Positions 26,301 to 39,480 of a stretch of DNA of 64,000 bases are shown piece by piece. The notes beneath the pieces are model-generated. The model made no database searches. It saw only the letters and a program-made list of their open reading frames with translations, and was not told the DNA's origin. Source of the stretch: Alentia gelatinosa. Its lineage: Eukaryota; Annelida; Polychaeta; Phyllodocida; Polynoidae. The stretch spans positions 25,783,626-25,847,625 of the forward strand of contig OX465589.1 of the NCBI GenBank assembly GCA_950022655.1, in the 5' to 3' direction. Position numbers and translations under genes: made by a program. Position 1 is the stretch's first letter. Every line of letters begins with the position of its first letter.

Positions 26301-29300
26301 ACTCTGTCTCTCATCACGTTGCACAGACATTTACATTGATAAAGTGTAGCATGAACAATGAACATTGATTGAAAGTTGTAGTTATTTTAAGTCTTGACAC
26401 ATCACAACCCTTCTCCGATTTTAATGTTAAAATATGTTGTGTTAATTGATGTGATATACAGCTCATCGAAGACATGATAGCTGGGGTAAACGCGGCTGAT
26501 CTGTTACGCGACACGACCACATATAAACTCATTTTTTCCAACACTGAACAAAACAATCACAATAGATTGAGAGTTTAAGTGAACGAAAAAATTCCCACAT
26601 CATCGAAGACATGATCTCTAAATTACTTTAAATATTCATGTAGTTAACTTAAATGAATTACACCCATATATGTATGTTTTAATTCAACTACATCATTAGT
26701 TTACCAGATGAAAATTATCAACATCATACCCAGGTACTTAACATCACCAATAAATACCTCTAGAGAGTGTCCCTTCCTTTTGTGATTGTCCACAATACAG
26801 TCAACTCATTCTGCATTTTCCTGATAGTGAACATGATACATCACGCCCTCGCTGTGCCCTTATCAACCCGTCCTCCCAAACATATCGCGATACGAAAAGT
26901 GGTTCGATGACACTTGATTTATGTTTTTACTGGCATATAGTTGAGTGTGTTTAGAAATCACATGGACATAATATCCAACTTAAATCTTTTTTGCAGGATT
27001 CAACATGGGGCCATGACAAAATATAACACTTTCTGTAGAAAGAAGACGTATAAAATCGAGGGTTCCTTTTAAGTTTCGGAGGAAGTTCCAAATTGTTAGG
27101 TGACCCCTGTTAACGAGTAGCCGCGTTATCTCCTGTGTAATTTGCACGCATCAAATATCGAATTAAAGGGGGTATGAAACAAAAGAAAAACAATTGAGGT
27201 TCCCAAAATCTTAAAGATAACTTAATTTTTGAACTAGAGGCACTAAGGGACCACAGAAGTCCGCCAGTGGATTCTATTGTGGAAAGGAGGAAGCTGTTGT
27301 TAAAATTCCCATATCCATATTGAAAAATCTCGTTTACGAATATTCAAATGGGCCCTTTAGCAAAGGTCTTAGCAACTATGGAGAGGGATATGTGAAAAGA
27401 TATACCCGCAAACACATATCTCTATTCAGGTTCTCATACAGTTCACACGGGTGTTTTGTGTATATTCACCCTGACTATCTTTATCCCTTCCTCTTTCACT
27501 ACCTAAAATGATCCGTTGTTATACCCTGTCGCTCCAATAAACATGTTTACAAGTAAATACATTCTACATGTATATCGTGTGTCCTATGTAAACTTGCTGT
27601 TGCTTGATAGATTAGACCAGGCATGTCAATATGTTGCATCCTGCTTAGCTATCAGTCTGGCTAAAACCGATCTCTACTATTCTCTGTTTTTGCGAACGAG
27701 ACAATTTCAGTCAACTCAAGTTCAGTTCACGTGTCCATAGAAAACCAAACATGCGAAATCCGTAATGAAGCCAAAAGAAATGCATCCTGGTTTTGTGTGT
27801 TGCATATACTTGAAACATTTACGCATCACAATGTAGCATAACATTTTTCGATGTGAATTTGAATGTTTATGGTAAAAGCTAGTCCTACAGACCGGCCTAT
27901 AGGGTTAGAGTGTAGAGTGAGATAAAACCTTACTACTTATTGTAAACAAGTCTTCCTTGTCTCGTTTCAACGGCAGACACTTACGCCGTCCATCGGCAGC
28001 TTTAATATTGAGGGAAAGGGAAATATGCCAAAACGACATCGCTATAAGAAACCTGTATGGAGTCATCCGAGCATCCTGCCATTATCCTGTCACCATCAGA
28101 GATCAATATATCATACACGGCCAGGTCTTCATGGCAAAGTGTTTTGCATTTCTAATGATCTCATGACAAATACAGGGAAAACCGATTACTGGCTAGAAAA
28201 TTTGGCTAGATACTGGTGCTTATAAAAAGGTCGTGGCAATATTTCCCTACTGGGTCACCTTCACTCGTTCCGGTGAATAATTTGCAGGCAGTCATACCTG
28301 AGGCAGTGTTTTTTTTATCATGTGAGGCACGGACAAAAAGAGGTCGTCAAGCAAGTCAGATGAAAGCAAAGCCAACAAAACCTTACCCCGAATGGAATGA
28401 CATATTGCTTCAGTTTGTGATACTGAATAAATTATATTTCTGATATACAGTTAAATATCTCTAGCATGCATACAAATCACCACAGTACAGAGAACCGGAT
28501 AGAAACTAAATTCAATCATAGATATTTCCTAATTCGTCCTGCGCTACATAAAAAGGCACAGAAGGGCGCTATGTCTGAAATAGCTGTCTGTTCAGGGGTG
28601 GATTGAAGGGTTGGGAACAGGATCCGTCTCTACTCGGGTGCGGAGGGCAGGTAAACTGTGTGCCGGGGGGTCGCCAGGAGAGAGGGCTTCGTATATTTAC
28701 CCGGGTCTTCACACAGGTCACGGGGCGGGCCGGTGAGGCGGAGGTGGGCCGGGGAGGTACGGGCTGAGGGCACGAGAAGAAGGGCAGCGTCGGAGGGCAC
28801 TCAAATATCTACAGTGGGAGCTGTGTCACAACGTGAGATGTGAGGTGAACCACATTCCTTGTTAATTTTGAGAGGAATTCTTGTTTTTACGTACCTAAGA
28901 AATTGATAATTGTGAGTGAAAATTGTCTCTATTATATGATATATTGCAGAAAATTTATTTCTTATTTTTTGTGTGTGAATGCATACTGATTCATACATGC
29001 AGAAACAGACAGTCACATAAAAAAGTAGATAGACAGGCAGGCAGAAGACAGATATTTATTAGACAGACATGTACATATACATATACATACATACATTGAT
29101 GGATAAGTAAATGTGTGCATTGTGCGCAATTTCCTTTAAAATACAAATGATGTGGATATATAAAGCAATTTATTAATACCACGTACTGTTTTTTTCTTAT
29201 TATTTTAAATTTTTTAATTTAGGACAAGTATCTCAGATTGAACCGAGTTTCCAATACATATTTGTATATACTTCAGTGTTCCTACTGAGAACAAAACTAC

Positions 29301-29769
29301 TTCAATTTAACCTATCAAACTAGTAAGTTGTTGCTGTTTCATTTTCAGTCTCGAATAAAAGGTTCGGCTTGGTCCTAAGATGTATCACTTCATCTATCTG
29401 TCCACTGTTGTTATTTCCGGATCGCCTCAGTAGAGGAATGTCCTTTACTCTACAAGCGGCATCTTTTAGTGCACGTTGCCGTACCATGCGAAGTGTGTGT
29501 TTAAACAATGTGTCTAGAAAGTAGTCGACCACAAGGGCAGCAAAACAGAAAACAGAGACATTCTGCTTGATGCAAATGTACGTATACTGGGAGTCAAGGG
29601 GTCAATGGTTTGTCGTGGTTGGATTTTAAAAGAGCATAGATGGGTACTTGATACTCCCATCAATGAGGAGTCCCTTATGTAGCATTGGGATCCAACTTCG
29701 TGTACAGGCTGGTTTTCTTTTGAGGGAATGTGATGAGGTACATGTATCTTGATACAAAATAACGAATTA

Positions 29770-29950
29770 GTACTTGAGTAGTTCATTAGTCGTACATGGG
29801 TTGTGCATGGCCTAGTGACTGACTAATACATGAGTAGTAGTGGTTGAGTACTAAGTGAGCAGCACATGCACCCAGTCGCGGTGTATGGATAATATGTGAG
29901 TGGTACATGGGTAGTGTATGAGGAGTAGTTGCGTAGTACATGCATTGTAC
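29770..29950 (+). repeat. Decayed GTACATG(A/G)GTAGT tandem region
   Basis: Words such as TACTTGAGTAGT, TACATGAGTAGTAG, TACATGGGTAGTGTATG and GTAGTACATGCA recur at irregular spacing of about 10-25 bp. This looks like an old simple-sequence array that has drifted. Confidence 0.5.
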
Positions 29951-31064
29951 CTAAATATTGACTGAATAAATCGCCTTTGCTATTTCCTGGATGCAGTTGG
30001 TTGGCGAAAGCCCGGCGCAATATACATGGACTCTGACTTATCATGCAATATATCTCAGATTATGAATCAGTAAACTTAGCGATTAATTGTTACCCTGCAG
30101 CAACAGCCAGAATTATATTACGTCATCTAATCTATGAAATTAGGTTGACTTAAAGGAATACAATACAATGGGTAGTTTATGTATTCTTGGGCTCAAGAAG
30201 GTAGTGGCCTCGGTGTGTTACAGGGGCCAGTTGACTTGTGAGAGATCCCAATGTTCCCAGAGACGTGCAAGCAGAGAAACATAGCATAGACAGAGTAATT
30301 GGACCGTACTATTTATAAGTCAAAGGTTGTTCAAAGATTATTATATATATCATAACATAATTACACAGGTATACAGGGTAGGCAAGGTGCATATAAAAGT
30401 TGGACCAATTAAACTGGGAGGTTAATATGAGTGCTAGGTCGGAAAGAGGAACAGATTGTGAATACTGGAAATCAAGGCACCAGTCTGAATAAAGAGGGGG
30501 AGTGGCGAGAAAGTGGGTGGACTAGATTTCCAGGAGCATGGAGTATGTACATAACAATATTGTGTACATATTCATCGTGTGCCTACAGGTTTGCAGGTCA
30601 CTGTAAATCATGCACGTATTAGTTGTAATAACATAAATCCTTGCCTATTTTCTCTCATTCATACATTACTCAAAATGACTATCTATTCGTTTTTGGGTCG
30701 CACACCAAAGTCAATATTGTTGTAGGTTACTGTAAATAGGTTTTACATCCTCTGTCGGGTACAATCTGAAAGCAGAGTCTGACATATAAGACTCCAAATG
30801 TAGGTTGACTTATTTTCACTGTGCAGGCAAACTCAATGTAAAGAAAACCATAAGGAAGTCCTGCAGAGAGCTGTCTAGAATCATTTCATCATCATCTCGA
30901 AGACTTCCTTCAGGGACTTTACCACCATAAAGTCATTTATTATCAACAATATGACCCTTCCACAACATCGCGTATAGTGATTTGCCATCAGCTAGATTGT
31001 TTATAGCACTGGCAGATATCCTCTTTTTCTAGTCCAGGAGCACATCTGGTCTACGATTGTTGTC

Positions 31065-31260
31065 CTCCAGCATGGAGTTGTCCCATTACCTTAAGTCCAT
31101 ATAAGGAATGAAGTAGACCGAGTAGCCAATGACTGCATTCGCAGCAATCCCCGACCTTCACCCTGACCTCCTTACATGATATTTTCTAGCGCCTTGGGAG
31201 GGATATACACTATACAGTCGAGAGTTGACCTCAAATCTTAGGGGCCACAACCACCCTCAC
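31065..31260 (-). repeat. Dispersed repeat R, copy 3 (inverted)
   Basis: Reverse complement of the repeat at 8356-8543 and 46065-46248, with the same two boundaries and a short insertion near 31201-31210. It carries CCATATAAGG (31097-31106), a perfect CArG-type word equivalent to those in the other copies. Confidence 0.85.
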
Positions 31261-31589
31261 AAAACCAAAGATTTGTACAAAGAAAATTTATAGGAAGCCT
31301 ACATTTCCGTCTACTAGAAATCAGCGCTTTGATGAGCTACCACATCTTGTGCGATCACCTCACCTCGAAGTACTATCACTAAAGGCCAGGGCTGCTTGTA
31401 AACGTAGGTTAAACACATATTAAACACAGCTCTTCTTACTTTCCACCAAACCTTGAGAAAACACAAACAACAAAGGATACACACTTGGGAAACACAAGCA
31501 GGCAGAAGGGCAGCATGTTTGCCAGAAGGGAACAACCGGAAAACCACTCGAGGCTGCGGTCGTTTCAATGTAGCCAAGATGACATTTTC

Positions 31590-31700
31590 ACGTGACTGAC
31601 TCAGACGCGCACACTTGAGTGGTCACGGGAATTCTCGCGAGATCTCGGCGAACTGGTTCCCGGTGCGCTTCCTGTGTTCTCGACGGAGGTTTGTGAGGAC
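31590..31700. promoter_or_regulatory. TCTCGCGAGA promoter-type site
   Basis: The perfect palindrome TCTCGCGAGA lies at 31633-31642 in a locally CpG-rich patch, with an ETS-like CTTCCTG at about 31669. In animals this palindrome is a core element of TATA-less, often bidirectional, promoters (bound by BANP in vertebrates). On the - strand an ATG near 31513 opens a short frame rich in hydrophobic residues that runs into a GTAAGA donor-like site. On the + strand no clear exon follows. Promoter activity is inference. Confidence 0.45.
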
Positions 31701-32510
31701 TAGGAGATCACAGCAGGGCTCCTGAATACGGTCGTGGATTAGGGTTATTCGTGGTTGGTGTTTATTTAGGTGATGGGCCGGCCGGGGTCAAAGGACGACA
31801 GAGCTTTGGTACAGCTTCACCGCAGACCGCAGAGTCGGCTCCGTTAAAGCCTACCAGAGTGGTCAGGACGGCCCAATCACACTGTCCCACTCTCCTCAGT
31901 GTTACATGGTGGCTTTGGTGTCGGGGGTTTATACCCTTACGATTACCAGGGTCAAATCACATCCAGATCAGTTCTCTGGAATGAGGGTCATTCAGAGAAA
32001 TGTAGCACAACAATTTGCCTGTATGAGAGTCACACATTTAGCACCTGAGGACACCCCTGTCTGTGTTACCAGGGTATGTTTAGGGCTGATGAGGTTTGGC
32101 ACCATATCAACAGCATGGGTCATATCACAGCGAGTTAATCTTCATTCAATTAGAACACGAAAGCATTGGAGCATAACAGATCAGAATGTAGTTCCCTTCT
32201 CTGCGAGCCAGATGCCTGCTAATATATCAAATCTCTCACTCTGCCTGGGCTTGGTAAAGATATTCTAGCTTCCCCATAAATTGCTTATGAAAACAATTCG
32301 ACTTATTGCTTACCGCATCTTCCATTCATGATTATTATGAATAGCTCTGAGAAATGCGGAGAAAAAAACGCCACTGTATTGTCCTTCAGCAGTGTTCATA
32401 TAAATCTGCTTGAGGGTGTTTTAAGTAACACCCCTGATCTTCTCATTGGCAAGATGACATCTTTGAGGCGATGGAATAGGTCTAACAGTGAACATTTATT
32501 TTATCTTATA

Positions 32511-32575
32511 AGGGGCACTCTGGCGTAGCGGTAGTCTGCTTGAATGTCAATCCCCGATTCACTTCCTGCTCTTCC
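32511..32575 (+). mobile_element. tRNA-like SINE head, partial
   Basis: GGGGCACTC is followed by a perfect A box TGGCGTAGCGG (32521-32531) and then a poor B-box-like CCCGATTCAC (about 32553). The head resembles a tRNA-derived SINE whose B box has decayed. The anticodon-arm region does not fold convincingly, so a functional tRNA is unlikely. Confidence 0.4.
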
Positions 32576-35500
32576 TATTTCATCACACTGCTATCCTATC
32601 CGCTTTATCTCTTGGTCTAAATCTCAACATGATATGACCCAGAATTCTTTGTTATTTCTTTAACACACATAAAACTAAGCAAACCAAACACGATTGTAAT
32701 ACTATACCTTTGGAGAGTAAAAAACTATCGTTCCCATTTCTCTTAATCTGTTCTGCAGGGATTGGCCCGAACATGTCTGCTCACTTTGAAACCAAAATAG
32801 AGTATTCAGCTGGTAACTTATGTTAATCCTCATGAGACAAAGGGCAGATTAAAAACCCTCCTCTATGAACTATTTAGGTTACAGCATCACCGTTTAATAT
32901 AAAACAGAAATGATTTTCATGCGTGCTGTGGGCAACGATATTGTGAACATACTATAGCGGTTTTCTATGCAGTAAACAGACCATAGCGAGAGCACCATCT
33001 CCGGTGAAATACTGTGAGAGCACGATGATCGCGACATACTCTTGCTGTCAGCGCTCTGTGTGTTCAGAGAGAGTAGACGAGCTATGACCTACACTTTCAC
33101 CATGCTCCTTTGTCTGGATTCAGGACAGCACTTAGCTTATCAATTAACTTTGCTTGACACTCGCCCTCAGGCTGGACCCAGTACTGCTAGACATTTTAAT
33201 AAGAGCCCGTATATGACACAGAGTAGCATCATTAATCAACCATTATCATCAGTGAGAGGTTTCGTGATTTCCAACTTTTTCAGGCCAGTCAGCAGATCTG
33301 AATGTTAAAATCATTTCTCATACAGCGCCTAATGAACGTTCGTGCTAAGCCCTATACAGTAGAGTGGACATGAGGAGGTCGATTCATTTACTGGTCTATT
33401 AGTTGATGGTGTTGTTTACCAGAGCAACATTCAAAGCCATATCATCACAATATTAATTGTGCAAAATAAGGACGACAAGAAAGTATATTGTACTACACTA
33501 AAATGTGTATTGTCACGGGGCCGTTCGTCTCACAAAGCAAGATATTCGTAGCATAAAAGCCTAAGATACTGAGAACATGTCCATATATTTTATGTTTTGT
33601 GACGATATGGGATGAGGATTTTAAACTGAACGAGTTAGTTCTGTGTAAATGAGCAGCTCGGCAGGTCGCCAAGTGTCAACGCTACGCAGCGTGTACAAAC
33701 TTTACAAACTTAACGTGTCATGTGTTGCCAAGGCTCAGGACTCGTGTCATTACAATCCACTCGTTCTTTGACAAGATGATGTTAGTGTACAGGATATAGC
33801 CAATTAATGACCATTGACCCTTCATTCCTATCCGTTCTTTATTATCATGTTTTGTACAATACTCATTTACATATCCCGCTAGCTGCAACTTTCCCAAAAA
33901 GATGTTTTTACACTACCTCCATGAAAATATCAATTTCATTTATATCAGAGGCATGTCAATTAGCGACATAGTTCAATCAGCGTTCTTAATGAATACATCA
34001 CGTTTTTCTCATGTGTGTGACCTATTGAACAATGGTCTAGTTTTCGATATCTCACATATTTAGAAATTACTCGAGGTTTTAAGGCGAGATTGCTTTTTTA
34101 TATTTTCCAAAGTGGTTTCTAATCAAGACATCTAAAATACCCCATTATCTCTAATATTTTAGAGGCATGAAGGAAATCTGAATCCAAGTTCTCAAACTAT
34201 ACACATATTACCTCATCTAGGGCAGTTAATATCTTTGATATAGCTCTACCGTGCCACAACTCTATGTATGCATGTGGGCCTGCATGGTTATTGTCAGCGT
34301 GTGGTTCACCATGCCTGTCCCTGCCCGCCTCTCTCCATTCCCCGGTATCCCACTACAACATGTACTCCACGCGGCACCTCTGTGATACGAGAAAGATCCC
34401 ATGCTAATAATCCCCAATACGATATAGGACGATCATGCAATGGCTGGGCTCAGTGTCAGATATACCAGGTAATATAGATACCGTACCACTGGAAAGATAA
34501 CTCAGCAATGTGACCGAAAGATCCACCCCCCACTCTCCTCGTCGTTCCTACACTACATGCAGGCATCATCGCCACTTCATGTTGATAATAATATCTCTGA
34601 GAGATCTCTAGTACTATCACGATAACCACATGTTCGACGAGATTAGTCGCCATTTTGTTGTGTTATCTCCAATTCATAGGTTTAGATGTGATAGAGCCAA
34701 GAGAAATATATGGGTTTCAATTTCTTACAGCCAGAAGAATCATATATTTCTATGTGAACTCTGTTATAAAGAATCATTCATATGTATTGATGTTAGGAAT
34801 AGAAGCCTACGAGTTTAGCGTCTGTCTCATTGTGTCTTCTGGTTCTGAGCTTTCCTTATTATCCACATTTATTCATTGCTCAGTTCTGGTGATTAAATCA
34901 TAGTGACATTCCTTCAATCAAAAGCGTTTCACTGATGTTCCCATATTCAAGAAAAATTGTCTCAACCATTGTCTCAACCATGAATAAAGTTTTACTGGTG
35001 AGATTGCATAAATACATGGATTTTGACATGTGTTTTTTGCATTATATACACATGTATGTAAAAACTATTCTTGGAGCAGTTTGTATGGAGGGACATATAT
35101 GATCATTAAATGATCTAAATCTCCTTTATTCCTAACGGTCCCTTTAAAGAAAAGTGTAATCAACTATTTCACCATATTTATTTTTTATTTGATAAGTTTC
35201 CAGCTGTTGGTGAGTGTCACACTCCATCTTCTCTGTCAGCAGCAGTAAATCACACTCAGCACACTCTGTTTGACCTCCTGTCATATCTATCCACTCTGTC
35301 ACATAGTCTCAGGATGGTTGGTTTTGCTGGTATGACCAAGTAATGTGTGTCCTTGTTAATAACATTTGTTTAACGCAGAGGTCAGGGACATGGTATCCAT
35401 CCCCTTTATTTGAATAGAATAGAATGTTTATTCATATTCCACAAAAGAAAATATAACGAAAGTTGGAGGAGTATTTGGCAATTTACAATGCACCAACCTA

Positions 35501-35944
35501 TACATATTGACGTCAGAGAACTCTTATGTACTTATAAATGAATTTCCTTCCTGCTAACCAATAATGTCATCCCCGCCATTTGTCTTGGCATGGCTGTACG
35601 GCTTTTTGTTAGCTTTCAATATACCACATCTGAATCTACCTAGAGCTGCGATGTTTACCATATTAGAGGACGATACCAAAAAATTTCCATTCACATCACA
35701 AACCCAATGATTGTTGTGATTGCAATATACCATTTAGTTGTCATTAATGCTTCCATCCCTGTTATCAGGAAACAGAACATCCAGTTTGTGATGGCATTAT
35801 GTCTAACTGGCAAGCATACTTGGCAATTTAATGGCTGATGATAACTATGCCACCCACAATGTATCATGACAATATGTACCTAAGAGGACATGGTCCAACT
35901 TTCACCCTAGCACGCGAAAACATTTTTCTCTGGATGTGTAAGGA
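32576..35944. other. Non-coding stretch, nothing firm
   Basis: No exon or named repeat. A GAATAGAATAGAATG word at about 35415 resembles simple tails left by LINE-type insertions, but no element body could be recognised. One TGACGTCA lies at 35508-35515. Confidence 0.4.
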
Positions 35945-36251
35945 ATTATCGTAAAACTGGATGAGTTTTAATCTTGGTCACCGTATGCCATGACTGGAGT
36001 TTGGCATAGTGACTTCATGAGGCGAGGCCGAGTGAAGTCCGGAGCCAAAACTCCATGAGTGGCATGCGGTGGCCAAGATTAAAATGAATCAGGTTTTGAT
36101 TTTATCCTACCCAGTCTCCTCGATTTTGGAATATTACATGATAACGATTCTGTATGCCACTAGTGGCATATAAAACTCTGTATGCCAGTCAGCATGGCAT
36201 ATGGAAACTCAATGTTAAGCCTATGGGATTTTATATCAGGGGTAGGATAAA
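35945..36251 (+). mobile_element. Hairpin-cap element, subfamily 1, copy b
   Basis: 307 bp, about 90% identical by eye to 14909-15215 and sharing both ends (ATTATCGTAAAACTGG ... AGGGGTAGGATAAA). The long hairpin has the apex GAGGCGAGGCCGAG flanked by GACTTCAT and GTGAAGTC. The tail holds a perfect 18-bp palindrome, TATGCCACTAGTGGCATA (36153-36170), whose TATGCCAC word also occurs in the hairpin arms. No open frame of note. Confidence 0.87.
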
Positions 36252-37143
36252 TAATTATATGCAAGGTTGATGTTGCCATGATAAGCTCTCATCTTGAGAC
36301 TCTGTAGTTGTGGTAACTTTCTGGCACCGTGTGGGCTTATTTCACTTTCGGCCAACTAAAGGCACAAGGATATGGCTATATGATAGGACATGTCCTCTGG
36401 TAATGAGCGAAATGCAAGCTTGTATAAACCAGGTCTTGTTATGGGAATACCCATCAAATGGCTGTGTGGGAAATTGAATCTCAATCTAAATTGCTATTCT
36501 CAACAACAACGTGCAATACGTAACAAGTACAATGTACCCTAAAATCTGATTTCCATCTTTGCTGGATTACTACTTGCCCGGAGTAAAAGAATTCAGGTAA
36601 AAAAAAAATAGGTTTCATCACTGAATTTGATCTATATATAACCAGAGGAATAAACTCCTTATGCTATTACTGGTCTGGTTTAGAAATGACGGAATCTATC
36701 GCCGTGAACGTAGCCATGGGTGGTGACTCCCCATCCTGAGTGTTGCCAGTCACGTGGATGTTGGGGGTAATCAGCCAACCCTAAACCCGACCGTCCCTGA
36801 ACGCGTCCCTGATCACGTGTACCTGGATGCAAATAACTGATATCTATAGATCTCTCCCAGGTTAGTCTCGGCGAGTCGCCATTCTCCTTTCAGGACAAGG
36901 TCATGGTGGATGTATGGCCAGTCAAACGTGCTCTTCTCGTTGACTGTGTGTTTATCCTCTAGCACAGGTAACTTAGTATTAAGAATAGGGGGCGTTTTCT
37001 GGGCACGGGATATTCGTTAACTCTATTCAATTAAAACAAATTCAATATACCCTTATTCATCAGGGGAAGCTTTTTCATTTTACACACGAATTGTTGAAAG
37101 GACTTCTTCAGTTCCTTTCATTTGTTTTATTTCGCAGCCTTAA
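36252..37143. other. Non-coding stretch, nothing firm
   Basis: I see no exon, repeat family or RNA gene here. Confidence 0.5.
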
Positions 37144-37472
37144 CCCTTTAAGGACGGCTGCCTGGGGCCTAGTTACTCCCATAAGGACGAGTGCTGGTGG
37201 CAGTTTGTCTGACTAGAGGACGGCCACATAATAGTTAAAACTGATATCCAAGTTTCTAATCATGCAGTATGATACATAATCATAAATCTTTTATTTCTTT
37301 TTAATAGAAATACTAAATATGAGGTTATATCTACATATTCTGAAAATTTCATGAATATTATTCTTTTATTTCTTTGTTAAAACGTTTTTGTTAATATTGG
37401 GACAATGATGCCTCAAGGCATCATGCGTCTTTAATGCGGTGATGCCTCCAGGCATCATGCGTCCTTAAAGGG
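37144..37472. mobile_element. piggyBac-like MITE
   Basis: A 329-bp element with inverted termini CCCTTTAAGGACG and CGTCCTTAAAGGG, flanked on both sides by TTAA (37140-37143 and 37473-37476). A TTAA target duplication with termini starting CCC is the signature of piggyBac-superfamily elements. A subterminal unit built on GATGCCT-CAAGGCATCATGCG, itself palindromic, is present twice near the right end (about 37407 and 37441). No transposase is encoded, so it is non-autonomous. Confidence 0.82.
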
Positions 37473-38689
37473 TTAATAATGAATAAACGAATTTTTTTAA
37501 ATGGATAGAGCCATTGGCTTAGCCCTCATTAGGACAGAATTCAATACTAATTTTTTATCTACATGCCTGCACACATATTGAGCGGGGCTTTATACTTACA
37601 CTGGCCACCAGACCAAACTAAGTAAGCTCGGGTGGAGTCTGATCGCGGCCATCTTGATTGGGACTCTCCAATCTGATGTTCTTTCTCTCACAATCGGAAT
37701 CTCTGCTGGAAGGGTGAATTATGTAGACTGGTTCCCTGTCGCAATGAACAGTGTGACCTTGAACTGGTGTCCCGCTGATTTGCAGTGGCAAGGAGAACCA
37801 ACACAACCTCTCTCCCTCACGAGGTTCCCCAAATAACTTGCTTATACTTGTTTATAATGTACGATGGTATATAACAAAGTAATAGCAACCTTTCAAAAGA
37901 TAACAGATGACTTTTTAGAATGTTTCTTTATAAATATAGCAGATTTCGCCGTGCCCTCTAGTGGTTACCAGCGTAAAATCTAGCAAGTATCAGTCAGGTA
38001 CCAGCTGCATGCTCTCCCGCACTGCACTAGAAAAATGGTGGTAGTTACCTGGCCGACTATATGAGTGCACTTTGGCCAGGCTTCCAGGCTATGAATTACG
38101 TAGTTCATTCTTACAGCAGATCTTTAGTAGTGCTTGGAGAGTGCAGTATTCTTGAAGCCCCTTATTTTTGTTATTATCTTTTTTTGTGTATTTTGATAAA
38201 AAAAAAATACTATAAAGTTAGACTAAGTTAGGTTAAGTTAATTCTGTTTTGTAGTGAGCATTCATAGTTTATATTCTGCGATTTCTCAAAAGTTTACCCT
38301 GCTTCGAGATGATTGTATCGAGCTCTTTGGCTTAGAAAGCGATCGGACCTGACCAACCTCGAAGTTGGAGACAGAGGTGGTACTTGATACTCTGACGGTG
38401 GGACTTTATGTTTTCCTGATGGTGGCTCTGGCTGTCCCATTGGAGTGGTTTATAATCAGGTTGTTATTTATACTCGTACAGTCTACAGGTCTTTTGCTAT
38501 TCAGTCAGGGTTCATGGTTAATCTACTTGGTTATGTCTAAAACCCCCGGTAGCGAAAGACTACAACATTGGAAAGAAGTACAATCATACGTTGACAACAC
38601 ACCAAGCCTCAATCGCCCTCTGATTCTTGCCCACTTCTCCGAAGCCCTCGCCCACTGACGGGCAGAAGCGGTAGGCTATGTTTTATCGA

Positions 38690-38825
38690 TCCCCACTCGT
38701 GTCAGTAACACTCACGCATGATAGTCCGGTGGCCCATGTGACGTCATTGCCCCGTGACGTCAGGACACATCGGTGAAACGGCCGATTCCGATCGTGTTCT
38801 CCTAACACAGGTTTGGTCGTTACTG
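38690..38825. promoter_or_regulatory. Paired CRE sites in CpG-rich patch
   Basis: Two perfect TGACGTCA octamers lie 16 bp apart (38739-38746 and 38755-38762) in a CpG-rich patch that continues with CGGCCGATTCCGATCG. Such pairs bind CREB/ATF-class bZIP factors. A transcription start nearby is possible but no clean exon is visible. A 38365-38658 open frame just upstream, with a hydrophobic first half, has no recognised family and lacks an ATG start. Confidence 0.45.
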
Positions 38826-39192
38826 TAGCAGTATCCCTCCTGTAGCAAGATAGGGTACATCTGTTTGGAGATGATACTGCAGTTTGGCTCTCATGTTAGG
38901 CGCCTGGACACACACCAATAAACGATCATAAACCGGTGCCCTTTAAGGACCTTTGATATGATACATCGTGTATGTGATAACATGACAGATGGAACGACCT
39001 GTATAACAATAGACACAAAAAGTGAACAATTTCACATCTATCAGAACACTAGGGAAACTATTTTGAAAAGGTATCGGGGATACATATAGGAGGCTGGCAT
39101 TAGTTCATTTCCTATTCACAGTCAAATGAAATGATTTGGGGTTTTTGCAATATAGCGTAATGTCTGCATTTTACCCCACGAGAAACCTCTTT

Positions 39193-39480
39193 TTATCTCA
39201 CCCCGGTATTTTTCTCCATAGGCTAAACATTAGGAACTCATACTCCACGGCCGTGAGGTTCGTGTACCCAATACTCAATGGCTAATTGGGTGATTGATTT
39301 CATCAATAATTAATGTTATACGGGGTGACATAAAATCAGAAACCCACTCGATGAAAATAACTTGGTCTGTACTCCACCTCGTTTGACCACAGAGTAATTC
39401 ACTCAGCTTCGCTTCATGAATTACTCTGCAGTCACACTCGGTGGAGTACGGACCAAACTATTGTCATCTCGTGGGTTTCC
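39193..39480 (-). mobile_element. Hairpin-cap element, subfamily 4
   Basis: Read on the - strand: it starts GGAAACCCACGAGATGAC and has long arms containing TTTGGTCCGTACTCCACC, pairing with GGTGGAGTACAGACCAA. The apex is GAAGCGAAGCTGAG (exact GCGAAGC, 39406-39412 on the complement). The tail runs from TTATGTCACCCCG to CCGGGGTGAGATAA and includes AATGTTTAGCCTATGG. The tail is homologous in layout to the TTATCCTACCCC group, with TCTCA in place of TCCTA. No coding capacity. Confidence 0.82.

Larger units (their letters stand above)
18072..31064. other. Long non-coding stretch
   Basis: No supportable coding exon. It includes the C-tract repeats, a decayed tandem region (29770-29950) and two G+C-rich patches (about 26190-26300 and 28640-28800) that could be regulatory but carry no motif I can name. 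A stretch at 19080-19810 has a mixed coding-like texture but every frame is broken. I could not assign it. Confidence 0.45.

Noticed and set aside
31314..31577. 87-codon open frame on the - strand next to the TCTCGCGAGA site
   Set aside because: It also begins at TTG rather than ATG and matches no family I know; only the promoter motif is reported.
38365..38658. Hydrophobic open frame
   Set aside because: It starts only from a TTG, has no family signature and no flanking splice sites, so it was not called as a gene.
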